Below are positions 27,033 through 35,616 of a stretch of 64,000 bases of DNA, piece by piece. The notes beneath the pieces are model-generated. The model searched no databases, was not told the DNA's origin, and was given only the letters and a program-made list of their open reading frames with translations. The position numbers were made by a program, and so were the translations under genes. Position 1 is the first letter of the stretch. Each line of letters opens with the position of its first letter. The DNA is from Mycobacterium szulgai (GTDB taxonomy: Bacteria; Actinomycetota; Actinomycetes; Mycobacteriales; Mycobacteriaceae): contig NZ_LQPW01000005.1 of NCBI RefSeq assembly GCF_002116635.1, forward strand, positions 124,001 to 188,000. The letters are read 5' to 3'.

Positions 27033-28160
27033 TCAGATGAATTGCGGCAGCACCCGAAGGGGCGTAATGCCGTCTTGGGCGCCGTTGGCCGCCCCTTCGG
27101 CGCGGCTGCCCGCGCCCGACGTCGGCAGGCCGCCCAGCAGTCCGGGTGCACTGGATCCGGCCACCGGAGCGGCGCCGGTTAGCGCGCCGGGCAGCGCGCC
27201 GACCGCGGCATGGGTCAGCGTCGGGGCCGATGCCGCCCAGGCCGGGGGCACCGACAGCGGCCCGATCGTCGCCGCCTCACCTGCAGCGGCCGACACGGCA
27301 CCGGTCAAGCCCGCTGAACTGAGCGCTCCGGTGGCCGCGGAGCCCAGCGACGACGCGATCTCACTGCCCACCGCTGCCGCCGCCGCTGCCGGGAACAAGC
27401 CTTTGATGGTCGACAGCATCGACATCATCAGGCCCGCCGAAGACGTGCATACGAAGAACGGCGTGCCGAAGATGCTCATCACCGTGTCCAGATCGGTAAT
27501 CCAGCCGGGCAGCTCGCCCGCCCCGCTTCCGCCCAACGCCGAGAGGACCTCGGACAGCACGTTAGCGACGTTCGTGGCGACTGAATTACCGCTGGCCTGC
27601 ACGACTGCGGCGGCCTGGTTGGCCAGCCCGGCCGGGTTGGCCGCCGGTGGCGGCGGGGTCAATGGGGTCAACCGGGTGGCGGCGGTAGATCCGGCGACAT
27701 AGCCGTACATGGCGGCCGCGTCCTGGGCCCACATCTCGCCGTATTCGATTTCGGCGGCCGCGATCGCCGCAGCGTTCTGCCCGAGCAGGTTGGTGCTGAT
27801 CAGGCTCGTCAGCCTGGCGCGGTTGGCCGCGATCAGTGCGGGGTGCACTGTCATCGAGTACGCCGTCTCGTAAGCCGCGATCGCGGCCTTGGCCTGGCCC
27901 GCGACCTGCTCGGCCTGCATCGCAGTCGTGTTCAGCCACGCTACGTAGGGTGCTGCGGCTGCGGCCATCGTCGTCGCGGTGGCACCCAGCCAAGGCCCGC
28001 TGATCAGGCCGGTAAGCGCGGTGTCGAGTTCAATGGCTGTCGAGTTAAGGTCGACGGCCAGTCCATCCCACGCCGCGGCAGCGGCCAGCATCGAACCGGC
28101 TCCAGCTCCGGCGTACATGCGCCCAGAGTTGATCTCGGGCGGCAGCGCCCCATAAACCAT
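27033..28160 (-). CDS. PPE family protein, PPE-SVP subgroup
   Basis: The 375-residue protein begins MVYGALPPEINSGRMYAG, has the WxG-type turn (SGPWLGATATTM), and carries the SVP signature GPLSVPPAW about 70 residues before the end. The preceding PE gene ends 14 nt upstream of its start, so the two form a classical PE/PPE pair that folds as a heterodimer and is exported by an ESX-5-type system. The central region is Ala/Gly/Ser-rich with possible amphipathic helices. Confidence 0.93.
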   Translation of the reverse strand: MVYGALPPEINSGRMYAGAGAGSMLAAAAAWDGLAVDLNSTAIELDTALTGLISGPWLGATATTMAAAAAPYVAWLNTTAMQAEQVAGQAKAAIAAYETAYSMTVHPALIAANRARLTSLISTNLLGQNAAAIAAAEIEYGEMWAQDAAAMYGYVAGSTAATRLTPLTPPPPAANPAGLANQAAAVVQASGNSVATNVANVLSEVLSALGGSGAGELPGWITDLDTVMSIFGTPFFVCTSSAGLMMSMLSTIKGLFPAAAAAAVGSEIASSLGSAATGALSSAGLTGAVSAAAGEAATIGPLSVPPAWAASAPTLTHAAVGALPGALTGAAPVAGSSAPGLLGGLPTSGAGSRAEGAANGAQDGITPLRVLPQFI

Positions 28161-28174
28161 TGCGGCGGCCCCGG

Positions 28175-28474
28175 TTAGCGGGCTGCGATCGCGTTTGCCG
28201 CCTCGGTCGCTGCGTAGGAACCACCACTGGTCTCGAGGGTCGTCACGAACATTTCGTGAATTGCTGCGGCCTGCTCGCTGATCGCTTGGTAGAGGGCGCC
28301 GTGAGCGGCGAACTGCGCAGCGGTAAGCGCAGACACCTCATCTGCGGCAGCTGGCACCACGCCGGTGATCGGCGCAATCGCGGCGGCATTGCTGGCGTTC
28401 ATCGCCCCACCGATCGACTGGAGGTTGCCTGCCGCCGAGATCAGCATTTCTGGTTGGCTGGTCACGAATGACAT
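28175..28474 (-). CDS. PE family protein
   Basis: This is a PE domain alone (99 residues from ATG 28474; an alternative ATG is 6 nt upstream at 28480). It begins MSFVTSQPEMLISAAGNLQSIG, typical of PE proteins, and has the helical hairpin with the YxxxD/E-like secretion region near residue 86 (SGGSYAATE). It partners with the PPE protein encoded 14 nt downstream. The pair is a single-PE, non-PGRS type associated with ESX secretion. Confidence 0.93.
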   Translation of the reverse strand: MSFVTSQPEMLISAAGNLQSIGGAMNASNAAAIAPITGVVPAAADEVSALTAAQFAAHGALYQAISEQAAAIHEMFVTTLETSGGSYAATEAANAIAAR

Positions 28475-28612
28475 AGCCATAACAGTGCCGTCTCGACACC
28501 GAAATGTATGTCGGCTGAGCGGTCACCATCCGGGTTGAATCACCCTGTCCCCCGATTGACGGAGGATGTGTCCCCCACCTGGGGTTATGGCACGACCTTT
28601 GACCGTACGAGG

Positions 28613-29752
28613 TTACGGTGCCGTAACCTCGATGACCGTCGCCGAGCCCATCCCACCGCCCGCGCACATCGCCGCGACGCCCACTCCGCCGCCACGCCGG
28701 CGCAGCTCGTGCACCAGCGTCACGAGCATCCTGGCTCCGGTCGCGGCCACCGGATGCCCCAGTGAGCAGCCGCTGCCGCTGACGTTCACCCGGTCGGGGT
28801 CCAAATCGAGCATCTTGATGGTGGCCACGCACATCGCCGCGAAGGCCTCATTGATTTCGAACAGGTCCACGTCGCTGATCGACAGATTGGCCCGGGCGAG
28901 TGCCTTCGGGATCGCATCCACCGGCGCCAAGCCGGTCAGCGCCGGGTCCACACCCACCGAAGCCCAGGCCCGCACGGTTGCCAGCGCCGGTAGGCCCAGC
29001 CGGTCGCTGGCGATGGTCAACACTGCGGCGCCGTCGTTCGCACCGCAGGCATTGCCGGCGGTAATCGAGAAGCCCTCGATCTCTGGATGCAGCGGCTTGA
29101 GCGCGGCCAGCTTTTCCATGCTGGTGTCCCGGCGCGGATGCTCGTCGACCTCGAACAGGCCATGCGGTGTCTGAATCGGCACGATCTCTTCTTTGAAGCG
29201 GCCCTCGTCAATTGCGGCGATCGCATTGCGATGCGAGCGCAGCGCCCAGGCGTCCATCTCCTCGCGACTCACGCCGGCCTTGACCGCGGCGTTCCAGCCC
29301 ACCGTGATGGACATGTCCAGGTTCGGCGCGTCGGGCCGGTCTGGATGGGTGGGCGGGAACCAGTCGACCCACTCGCCGTCCACCTGCAGTCGCGACCGCG
29401 GCGAGGTGGAGGCCGAGTTAACCCCGCCGGCGATGATCAGTTGGTCCATCCCGGCGCGCACGCTGGCCGCCGCGGTCTGCACCGCGGCCTGTCCGGCCGC
29501 GCAGTGCCGGTTGTTGGCCAAACCGGGCACCTGGGACAGCCCTGCGGTGACGGCAGCGTGGCGAGCGATCACCCCGCCTCCGTAAAGGCCCTCGCCGAGG
29601 ATCACGTCGTCGATCTGCGCGGGGTCAAGATCCGCCGCGGCTTCGCTGACCACGTGATGCGCCAGATCGAAAGCGCTGGTGTCGCGCAGGGTTCCTTTCC
29701 GGGCGGTCCCGATCGGAGTACGCACGGCAGACACGATGACGGCTTCAGGCAC
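28613..29752 (-). CDS. Acetyl-CoA C-acyltransferase (thiolase)
   Basis: The GTG at 29752 follows GGAGA and gives 379 residues starting PEAVIVSAVRTPIG. The nucleophile cysteine is in NNRHCAAGQ, the histidine in CSLGHPVAATGAR, and the second cysteine in CAGGGMGSA, so the thiolase catalytic set is complete. It would split a beta-ketoacyl-CoA from the neighbouring acyl-CoA dehydrogenase/crotonase module. Its promoter has the same GAGAA-N5-TTCTC palindrome as the ligase/ferredoxin promoter at 34.9 kb, linking it to that pathway although pip lies between. Confidence 0.9.
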   Translation of the reverse strand: MPEAVIVSAVRTPIGTARKGTLRDTSAFDLAHHVVSEAAADLDPAQIDDVILGEGLYGGGVIARHAAVTAGLSQVPGLANNRHCAAGQAAVQTAAASVRAGMDQLIIAGGVNSASTSPRSRLQVDGEWVDWFPPTHPDRPDAPNLDMSITVGWNAAVKAGVSREEMDAWALRSHRNAIAAIDEGRFKEEIVPIQTPHGLFEVDEHPRRDTSMEKLAALKPLHPEIEGFSITAGNACGANDGAAVLTIASDRLGLPALATVRAWASVGVDPALTGLAPVDAIPKALARANLSISDVDLFEINEAFAAMCVATIKMLDLDPDRVNVSGSGCSLGHPVAATGARMLVTLVHELRRRGGGVGVAAMCAGGGMGSATVIEVTAP

Positions 29753-29804
29753 AGGTCTTCTCCACTTCGGCAAAGCGCGGCCCGAGAGCCGGCCGCACAT
29801 TCAT

Positions 29805-29819
29805 GAGAACCCTATTCTC
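29805..29819. promoter_or_regulatory. Palindrome GAGAA-N5-TTCTC between thiolase and pip
   Basis: The sequence GAGAACCCTATTCTC has 5-bp perfect arms and matches the fully palindromic site at 34929. A second overlapping inverted repeat CTCTCA-GTT-TGAGAG lies at 29817-29831. The site is about 53 bp upstream of the thiolase start and 60 bp upstream of pip. A TetR-type regulator is the likely ligand by analogy with acyl-CoA catabolism operons. Confidence 0.6.
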
Positions 29820-29878
29820 TCAGTTTGAGAGTACGAGTTGCAAGGAGGCCGTCGCGGCGGCTCTCTAGACTGCGGCGT

Positions 29879-30748
29879 GTGACGCAGGCCGAGGGAACCA
29901 TCGCGGTCCCGGGCGGAAAAGTCTGGTTCAAGCGTGTTCCCGGCGGCCCGGGGATGCCCCTGCTGGTCGTACACGGCGGGCCAGGCCTGCCCCATCAATA
30001 CCTGGACTCGCTGCAGCGATTGGCCGGCGAGCGGGAGGTCATCTACTGGGACCAACTCGGTTGCGGTAACTCCGAGCGCCCTAACGACCCGGCGCTGTGG
30101 ACCATCGAACGTTCGGTGGCCGAGATGACGGCCGTGGTGGGCGCTTTACGCCTGGACCGCTTCCACGTTTTCGGAAACTCGTGGGGCGCGATGCTGGCCC
30201 TGCAGTACGTACTCGATGCGCCCGCGGGCGTCGCCAGCCTCACCATCTCCAATAGCGCCGCGTCCATACCCGAATTCTCGCAGTACGTGGCGCGGCTGAA
30301 GTCCGGTTTGGACCCGGCCACCCAAGCCGCCATTGACCGCCACGAGGATGCGGGCACGATTGCCGCCGCGGACTACCAGGCCGCGATCCGGACCTGGAAC
30401 AACACGCACTTGTGTCGGCTTCGCCCCTGGCCCGACGAACTCGACGCGGCATTTCAGAATATGGGCACCGACATCTTCGCAACCATGTTCGGGCCCAGCG
30501 TGTTTCGCATCATCGGCACGATCCGGGATTGGGACGTGGTGGATCGTTTGGCCGAGATCGCGATTCCGACGCTGCTCCTTGCCGCCAAATTCGACGAGTT
30601 CTCTCCCGACCACATGCGGGAAATGCATTCACGCATCGCGGGCTCGCGGTTCGAGTTCTTCGAGTCCACCGCGCACCTGCCCTTCCTTGAAGAGCCGGAG
30701 CGCTTCGATCAGGTAATGCGGGACTTCCTTCGGGCACAAGATAATTGA
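29879..30748 (+). CDS. pip: Proline iminopeptidase-type alpha/beta hydrolase Pip
   Basis: The GTG at 29879 gives 289 residues, close to M. tuberculosis Rv0840c (about 286). The protein has HGGPGLPH (oxyanion), the nucleophile elbow GNSWG, an acidic residue in KFDEFSP and the base in STAHLPF. It is a peptidase family S33 hydrolase that removes N-terminal proline or acts as an amide/ester hydrolase. It is divergent from the thiolase and convergent with the crotonase, and it keeps its place in the Rv0838-Rv0849 gene order. Confidence 0.87.
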   Translation: MTQAEGTIAVPGGKVWFKRVPGGPGMPLLVVHGGPGLPHQYLDSLQRLAGEREVIYWDQLGCGNSERPNDPALWTIERSVAEMTAVVGALRLDRFHVFGNSWGAMLALQYVLDAPAGVASLTISNSAASIPEFSQYVARLKSGLDPATQAAIDRHEDAGTIAAADYQAAIRTWNNTHLCRLRPWPDELDAAFQNMGTDIFATMFGPSVFRIIGTIRDWDVVDRLAEIAIPTLLLAAKFDEFSPDHMREMHSRIAGSRFEFFESTAHLPFLEEPERFDQVMRDFLRAQDN

Positions 30749-30759
30749 CTAAGAGTGGC

Positions 30760-31527
30760 TCAGTTCTTCCCGGAGGTCAGCTTGGTGACGATGGTGCGGA
30801 AGTCCTCGGTGGTGAACGACTGATGCTCGGCCGAAAGCGCATAGTCCAGGCTGGCCAGCACCGCACGCTCCAGCTGAATGTTGAGCAGTCGCTTGGTGCT
30901 TTCGACCGCTTGCTGCGGCAGCTGCATGATGCGCTTGGCGCAGTCGACCGCATCGCATAACGGGTCGTCGGCGACGTGGTTGGCCAGGCCGAGTTCGACG
31001 GCCCGCTCGGCACGAATCTTGGTGCCGGTCAACGCATATTCCTTGGCCAGCATCAGGCTGATGTGCAGCGGCCAGGTCAGCGGCCCGCCGTCAGCGGCCA
31101 CCAAGCCGACTTGCACATGCGGGTCGGCGAGGAAGGCGTCCTTGGCGATGTAGACGATGTCGCTCAGCGCGACCAGACTGCAGCCCAGCCCCACTGCTGG
31201 GCCATTGACGGCCGCTATCACCGGGATTCGGCAGCGTGCCATGCCCAGCACGATCTCCCGTCCGTCGCGAATGGTCTTGGCACGCAGATCGGCGTCCTCG
31301 GCCAGCTCGGCGAGGTAAGCGAAATCCCCGCCGGCCGAAAATGCTCGGCCGGCGCCGGTGAGCACCGCCGCGCGGGCGCCGGCATCGTCGGTCAGTCGCT
31401 GCCACAGCCGGGCGAGTCCGACATGCAGGTTGTCGTTGACCGCGTTGAGATCATCCGGGCGGTTCAGGGTGATGATGCGCAGCGCCCCGTCGGCGCGAAC
31501 GTCGATTTCACTTGGCATGCCGTACAT
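30760..31527 (-). CDS. Enoyl-CoA hydratase/isomerase family protein (crotonase fold)
   Basis: The 255-residue protein has the crotonase oxyanion pattern GRAFSAGGD and NGPAVGLGCSL. At the first catalytic position (Glu in QPE of classical hydratases) it reads DPHVQVGLVAADGG, so that Glu is replaced; the second Glu equivalent is present in AKEYALTG. Members with this pattern may not be simple hydratases. It follows the acyl-CoA dehydrogenase by 1 nt and ends the ligase-led operon. It is convergent with pip. Confidence 0.85.
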   Translation of the reverse strand: MYGMPSEIDVRADGALRIITLNRPDDLNAVNDNLHVGLARLWQRLTDDAGARAAVLTGAGRAFSAGGDFAYLAELAEDADLRAKTIRDGREIVLGMARCRIPVIAAVNGPAVGLGCSLVALSDIVYIAKDAFLADPHVQVGLVAADGGPLTWPLHISLMLAKEYALTGTKIRAERAVELGLANHVADDPLCDAVDCAKRIMQLPQQAVESTKRLLNIQLERAVLASLDYALSAEHQSFTTEDFRTIVTKLTSGKN

Positions 31528-31528
31528 G

Positions 31529-32617
31529 TCAGACTCCCAATCCCAGAATTCGTGCGGCGATGATGTTCTTCTGTATCTGCGAGGTCCCGCCCATCACACT
31601 TTGCGCGCGGCTGTACAGGTAGGCGCTGAGCAGGTCCGGGTCCCGGGTGCCGCCAACACCCAGCGCGGCATGCCCGACGGACTGTTCCACCCAGGTCATC
31701 AGCAGCTTGTCCAGCGATCCTTCGGGGCCGTGCGAAACCCCGTCCAGCTGTTCGGACAGCCGGCGCCGAACGTGGTGGGTGAGCATTTCGGCCTGGACCG
31801 CCGCCCAGGCAACGTCTTCGGAAATATCACCTTCGTTGCGCGCCAAAAGATTTCGCACCAGTTTGTTATATCGGGCGGCGTAGCCCAGCGTGGCGGGCTC
31901 GCGCTCATGCCCGACGACGGTCATGGCAACCGCCCAACCGTCACCGGGTGCACCCACCATCCGGTCGGCCGGAACGGTCGCGCCGTCGAAGAACACCTGC
32001 CCGAATTCGTTGGTGACGCCATTCATCATCCGCAGCGGGCGTTGTTGCACCCCAGGTTGTTTCATCGCGAGCACGAATGCCGACAGTCCGCGGTGCCTTT
32101 TGGCCGCCGGGTCGGTGCGAGCCAGCAGCAGACACCAGTCGGCCACGTCGGAGTAGCTGGTCCAGATCTTGTGGCCGTTGATCACATAATCGTCGCCGTC
32201 GCGGGTGGCGGTGGTGGTCAACGACGCCAGATCCGAGCCCGCGCCCGGCTCGCTGAAACCCTGACACCAGCGCTCACTGCCATTGATGATGCCGGGCAGA
32301 AAGCGTTGCCGCAGTTCGTCACTGGCGTGCCTGCCGATACCGAACACCAGGTACCCCACACTGGGACGCGGTGGCGCGCCGGCCCGGGCCAGTTCTTCGT
32401 CGACGATGACGTCATACACGGGAGCCAACTCCTGACCGCCGTACTCGCGGGGCCAGGACAGCCCGAAGAATCCCTCTTGATACAGAGCGCGATGCCACTG
32501 CGCCTGGCGAGCCCAGTACTCATCCCCTGAGCCCGAATACTTCCCGGCATTGCTGGACAGCCAGGATCGCAGCCGGTCCCGGAACGCGGCTTCTTGCGGA
32601 GAGTCACGAAAGTCCAA
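31529..32617 (-). CDS. Acyl-CoA dehydrogenase, catalytic-type subunit
   Basis: This 362-residue FadE-type flavoprotein has the ACAD signature GFSEPGAGSDLASL and the C-terminal GGTSQIQKNIIAARILGLG. It overlaps the smaller acyl-CoA dehydrogenase upstream by 14 nt. Such pairs form alpha2beta2 heterotetramers in mycobacterial cholesterol side-chain and ring degradation, where one subunit supplies the base and the other completes the FAD site. The substrate is inferred to be a bulky cyclic or branched acyl-CoA. Confidence 0.88.
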   Translation of the reverse strand: MDFRDSPQEAAFRDRLRSWLSSNAGKYSGSGDEYWARQAQWHRALYQEGFFGLSWPREYGGQELAPVYDVIVDEELARAGAPPRPSVGYLVFGIGRHASDELRQRFLPGIINGSERWCQGFSEPGAGSDLASLTTTATRDGDDYVINGHKIWTSYSDVADWCLLLARTDPAAKRHRGLSAFVLAMKQPGVQQRPLRMMNGVTNEFGQVFFDGATVPADRMVGAPGDGWAVAMTVVGHEREPATLGYAARYNKLVRNLLARNEGDISEDVAWAAVQAEMLTHHVRRRLSEQLDGVSHGPEGSLDKLLMTWVEQSVGHAALGVGGTRDPDLLSAYLYSRAQSVMGGTSQIQKNIIAARILGLGV

Positions 32618-33509
32618 AGTCGATCTCCTTCAGGTGCACCGGCCACAGCTCGGTGGAGGTCAGCGCCCGGCGCAGATAGACATGCACCAGACAGTCCCAG
32701 GTATTGCCGATGCCGCCGTGCACCTGCACCGCGCTTTCGCACACGGTTCGGGTGGCCCGCGCGCAGTAGACCTTCGCGATCTGGGCGGCCCGAATTGCGC
32801 GCGCGGTCTCGAGTTCGTCTACCGCCCACGCCGCATGCCGCAGCACGCTCACCGAGCCTTCGATCAAGGCAAGGCTTTCGGCCAGCAGGTGTGCGATGGC
32901 CTGATACGATCCGATCGGTTTGCCATACTGCTCACGGATTTTCGCGTAGTCGCATGCGACGGCGTGCGCGCCACGCGCATCCCCGACCAGATCGGCCGCC
33001 GTGGCCACCAGCGCCAGCGCCTGCCAGCGTCCGGCAACCTCGGCGGACACCTCGCCGACTGCGAGCGGCGCCGACGCCAGGCGTTTGCCGACTCGGGTGA
33101 GATCCGCGCCCACCGGATCGCCGTCGAGCTCGGCGGTCAGCACGGTGGTGCCCGCCATCAGCAGGGCCCGCCGATATCCGCGGGCATCGATTGCAATGTC
33201 ACCGACGGCTATTGTCGCCGGGCCGGCGCCGACGTCGAGATGGCGGGCCAAGTCGTCGGCCAGCACCGGGCCGAGAAACGGCGCGTCCACCAGTCGGCGT
33301 CCCAATTCCTCTGCGACAACGGCGACTTCGACGCCGGATGCTCCATCCGAACGCAGCGATCGCCAGCCGGTCATCTCGATCTGCTTGTCCAGGCGTGTGA
33401 TGCGCTTCTCGTCAGCCAGGTCTTGCACCGCTGCGGGGCCAAGATCGTCGGCCAGCTTGGCCGCGGCGTCACGCAGTTGCTGCTGCTCAGCTGTCAGACG
33501 TACATCCAT
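32604..33509 (-). CDS. Acyl-CoA dehydrogenase, second (smaller) subunit of the pair
   Basis: At 301 residues it is shorter than ordinary acyl-CoA dehydrogenases. It has the C-terminal motif REQYGKPIGSYQAIAH and QVHGGIGNTWD, but the N-terminal and middle domains are reduced and the GFSEPxAGSD signature is not evident. That is the usual pattern of the non-catalytic or half-site partner in heteromeric FadE complexes. It overlaps the ligase gene by 23 nt and the next dehydrogenase by 14 nt, so stoichiometric translation is likely. Confidence 0.86.
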   Translation of the reverse strand: MDVRLTAEQQQLRDAAAKLADDLGPAAVQDLADEKRITRLDKQIEMTGWRSLRSDGASGVEVAVVAEELGRRLVDAPFLGPVLADDLARHLDVGAGPATIAVGDIAIDARGYRRALLMAGTTVLTAELDGDPVGADLTRVGKRLASAPLAVGEVSAEVAGRWQALALVATAADLVGDARGAHAVACDYAKIREQYGKPIGSYQAIAHLLAESLALIEGSVSVLRHAAWAVDELETARAIRAAQIAKVYCARATRTVCESAVQVHGGIGNTWDCLVHVYLRRALTSTELWPVHLKEIDFGLS

Positions 33510-34887
33510 AGCGCTCCTTCAGCTCGCGGCGCAGGACCTTGCCCGACGGCAGGCGAGGAATGTCAGGCACGAACACAACCCGGCTCAGACGTTTGTAGGA
33601 CGCCAGCTTCGCTTCCACCCGGCCGGTCAGCTCGGCAGGATCCACCGGTGCGTGAGTTGCGATGGCAGCAACGACCGCTTCGCCGTTGGCGCCGTCGGGA
33701 ACCCCGAACACCGCGCAGTCCCTGACCGCCGGATGACCGTGCAGCACGGTCTCGATCTCGGCGGGTGCGACCTGGAAACCGCGCACCTTGATCATTTCCT
33801 TGAGGCGGTCGGTGATCCGTAACCAGCCGTCGGCGTCGAGCGAGCCGACATCGCCGGTCCGGTACCAGCCGTCAGAGAACGCCTCCGCGGTCGCCGCGGG
33901 CGGCAGATATCCGGCCATCAGCGAATCCGACTGCGCCAGAATCTCACCCACCTCCCCCGGACCGACCGGTTCACCGGTATCCAGCGATACCACGCGCAGC
34001 GCTACGCCCGGCACTGGGCGTCCGACCGCATCAAGGCGCGCGCCGTCCAGCGGATTGCAGGCGATGACGGGCAACTCCGTGGTGCCGTAGGCGGGAACCC
34101 AGCCGACGCCGGTGCGCCGGGTCACCGCCTCGGCGATGCCGGCGGTGACCGGCGTGGCGCCCCACATGATGAACCGCAACGACGAAAGGTCGTATGACTC
34201 GAGTTTCGGGTGCGAGGCGATGGCCAGCGCGATGGGCGCAACGGCCATTTCCATTGTGATGCGGTCGGTTTCGATGTGATGCAGCATGGCGTCGACGTCG
34301 AATCGGCGATGCAGCCGCATCCAGGCTCCAGTGCGCAGCGCGGTGAGGATGTTGAGCAAGCCGAGGATGTGCGACGGCGGGGTCGCGACCTGAATGCGGT
34401 CGCGTGCGGTAAGCCCCAGCGCGTCGCGCCAGTGCCGAATGGCTGCATCCAGGGACGCATGGGTGTGCCGGACGGCTTTGGGCAGCCCGGTAGTACCGGA
34501 ACTGAACACCAGCAAGGCGTCGGCGTCGGGGCGCGGCTCTGGTGCCGGTGCGGCGGGGGTGATCGGTTCGTCCAGGTGCAGCATCGGCATCAGGGCGCCC
34601 AGTACGGGATGGTCTCCCACCGCATGCGCCGGATTGGTCAGCGCCAGGGCGTGCTCGACCTCGTCGCGTTTCCAGGCCGGGCTGAGCAGTACGGCCGATG
34701 CACCCAGCTGCCAGATCGCGCTCACCGCGGCGACGAACTCGGGCCGGTTGGACGCCATGACCGCGATCCGCTCGCCGGTCTCAGCGCCCATCTTGGCCAG
34801 CGTCGCGCCGAGCCCTGCGCCCAGCACACGGAGTTCGGACAAGCTGAATCGCCGCTCCTCGAACACGAGCGCGGCCGGCTCGGTCAA
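33487..34887 (-). CDS. Acyl-CoA synthetase / AMP-dependent CoA ligase
   Basis: The start is a TTG at 34887 with GGAGG 8 nt before it; the open frame upstream runs into the divergent gene. The 466-residue ligase has the P-loop LVFSSGTTGLPKAV, YGTTE, the hinge YRTGDVGSLDADGWLRITDR and the C-terminal catalytic lysine in LPSGKVLRR. It would activate a carboxylic acid to a CoA thioester for the dehydrogenases downstream. It is shorter at the N-terminus than FadD proteins (about 500 residues). Its promoter holds the GAGAATAGTATTCTC palindrome. Confidence 0.87.
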   Translation of the reverse strand: MTEPAALVFEERRFSLSELRVLGAGLGATLAKMGAETGERIAVMASNRPEFVAAVSAIWQLGASAVLLSPAWKRDEVEHALALTNPAHAVGDHPVLGALMPMLHLDEPITPAAPAPEPRPDADALLVFSSGTTGLPKAVRHTHASLDAAIRHWRDALGLTARDRIQVATPPSHILGLLNILTALRTGAWMRLHRRFDVDAMLHHIETDRITMEMAVAPIALAIASHPKLESYDLSSLRFIMWGATPVTAGIAEAVTRRTGVGWVPAYGTTELPVIACNPLDGARLDAVGRPVPGVALRVVSLDTGEPVGPGEVGEILAQSDSLMAGYLPPAATAEAFSDGWYRTGDVGSLDADGWLRITDRLKEMIKVRGFQVAPAEIETVLHGHPAVRDCAVFGVPDGANGEAVVAAIATHAPVDPAELTGRVEAKLASYKRLSRVVFVPDIPRLPSGKVLRRELKERYGCTSDS

Positions 34888-34928
34888 GTCTGGTCCCTCC
34901 GGCTTGCGAGAAGATCCTATCGTCTGAT

Positions 34929-34943
34929 GAGAATAGTATTCTC
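34929..34943. promoter_or_regulatory. Perfect 15-bp palindrome in the ligase/ferredoxin divergent promoter
   Basis: GAGAATAGTATTCTC is perfectly palindromic about its central base and lies 42 nt upstream of the ligase start and 47 nt upstream of the ferredoxin start. It shares arms and spacing with the site at 29805 upstream of the thiolase. A common repressor for this catabolic module is inferred. Confidence 0.7.
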
Positions 34944-34989
34944 TATAGTGAAGAACGCAAGTATGGGAGCCGCGCGTGGAAGGGCGGTC

Positions 34990-35271
34990 ATGACGGAGGC
35001 CGGCATGGTGACGATCTACCTCGATCGCAAGAAGGTATCGGTTCCGCTGGTGCCCGGCGAGACGCTGCTGGAAAGCGCGCGACGGGCCGGGCTGGACCCG
35101 CCTTTCAACTGCGAGGCCGGCAACTGCGGAACGTGCATGGCCCGGCTCACCGAGGGCAGCGCGAGCATGCGGGTCAACGACGCGCTCGAGGACGACGAAG
35201 TGGCCGAGGGTTACGTTCTGACCTGCCAGGGGGTGCCCGACGCGGCGCCGATCACCGTGCGTTACGAGTAG
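34990..35271 (+). CDS. [2Fe-2S] ferredoxin, plant type
   Basis: The protein (about 93 residues; a second ATG at 35005 with GGAGG six bases before it is equally likely) has the plant-type cluster ligands CEAGNCGTC and the fourth cysteine in YVLTCQGVP. It carries electrons for an oxygenase or hydroxylase. No cognate oxygenase is adjacent, but the divergent CoA-ligase operon and the shared palindrome suggest it serves the same catabolic pathway. Confidence 0.9.
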   Translation: MTEAGMVTIYLDRKKVSVPLVPGETLLESARRAGLDPPFNCEAGNCGTCMARLTEGSASMRVNDALEDDEVAEGYVLTCQGVPDAAPITVRYE

Positions 35272-35291
35272 TGAGCAGAAAGGCACACAGG

Positions 35292-35606
35292 ATGGCCAAA
35301 GGGATCATTTACGTCGAGACTCGGCCGAGTTCGCCCGATCGCGACCAGGAGTACAACACCTGGTACGACGAGATCCACCTCCCCGAACTCGTGGCGCTGG
35401 AGGGAATCGTCTCGGCCCGCCGGCTGCGGCCGGTCGATGGCGACGGCCCCTACGTTGCCCTCTACGAGGTCGAGGCCGACGACCTGCGATCGGTGCTGCA
35501 GAACATGCACCACAATGCGCGCAACCTGCACATGTCGGACGCCTTGCAAATGGATCCGCCGCCGGTGATGCGGCTACTCGAGGTGACGACCGCCTATCAC
35601 CCCTAA
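35292..35606 (+). CDS. Small dimeric alpha/beta-barrel protein
   Basis: This 104-residue protein begins MAKGIIYVETRPSSPDRDQEYNTWYDEIHLPELVAL. The NTWYDExHLPE pattern is that of EthD/DUF4286-like dimeric ferredoxin-fold proteins that sit in aromatic and steroid catabolic clusters and are thought to be isomerase/cyclase or chaperone-like. It follows the ferredoxin gene by 20 nt and is probably co-expressed with it. The biochemical function is not known. Confidence 0.75.
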   Translation: MAKGIIYVETRPSSPDRDQEYNTWYDEIHLPELVALEGIVSARRLRPVDGDGPYVALYEVEADDLRSVLQNMHHNARNLHMSDALQMDPPPVMRLLEVTTAYHP

Positions 35607-35616
35607 CCCCTCGGGG

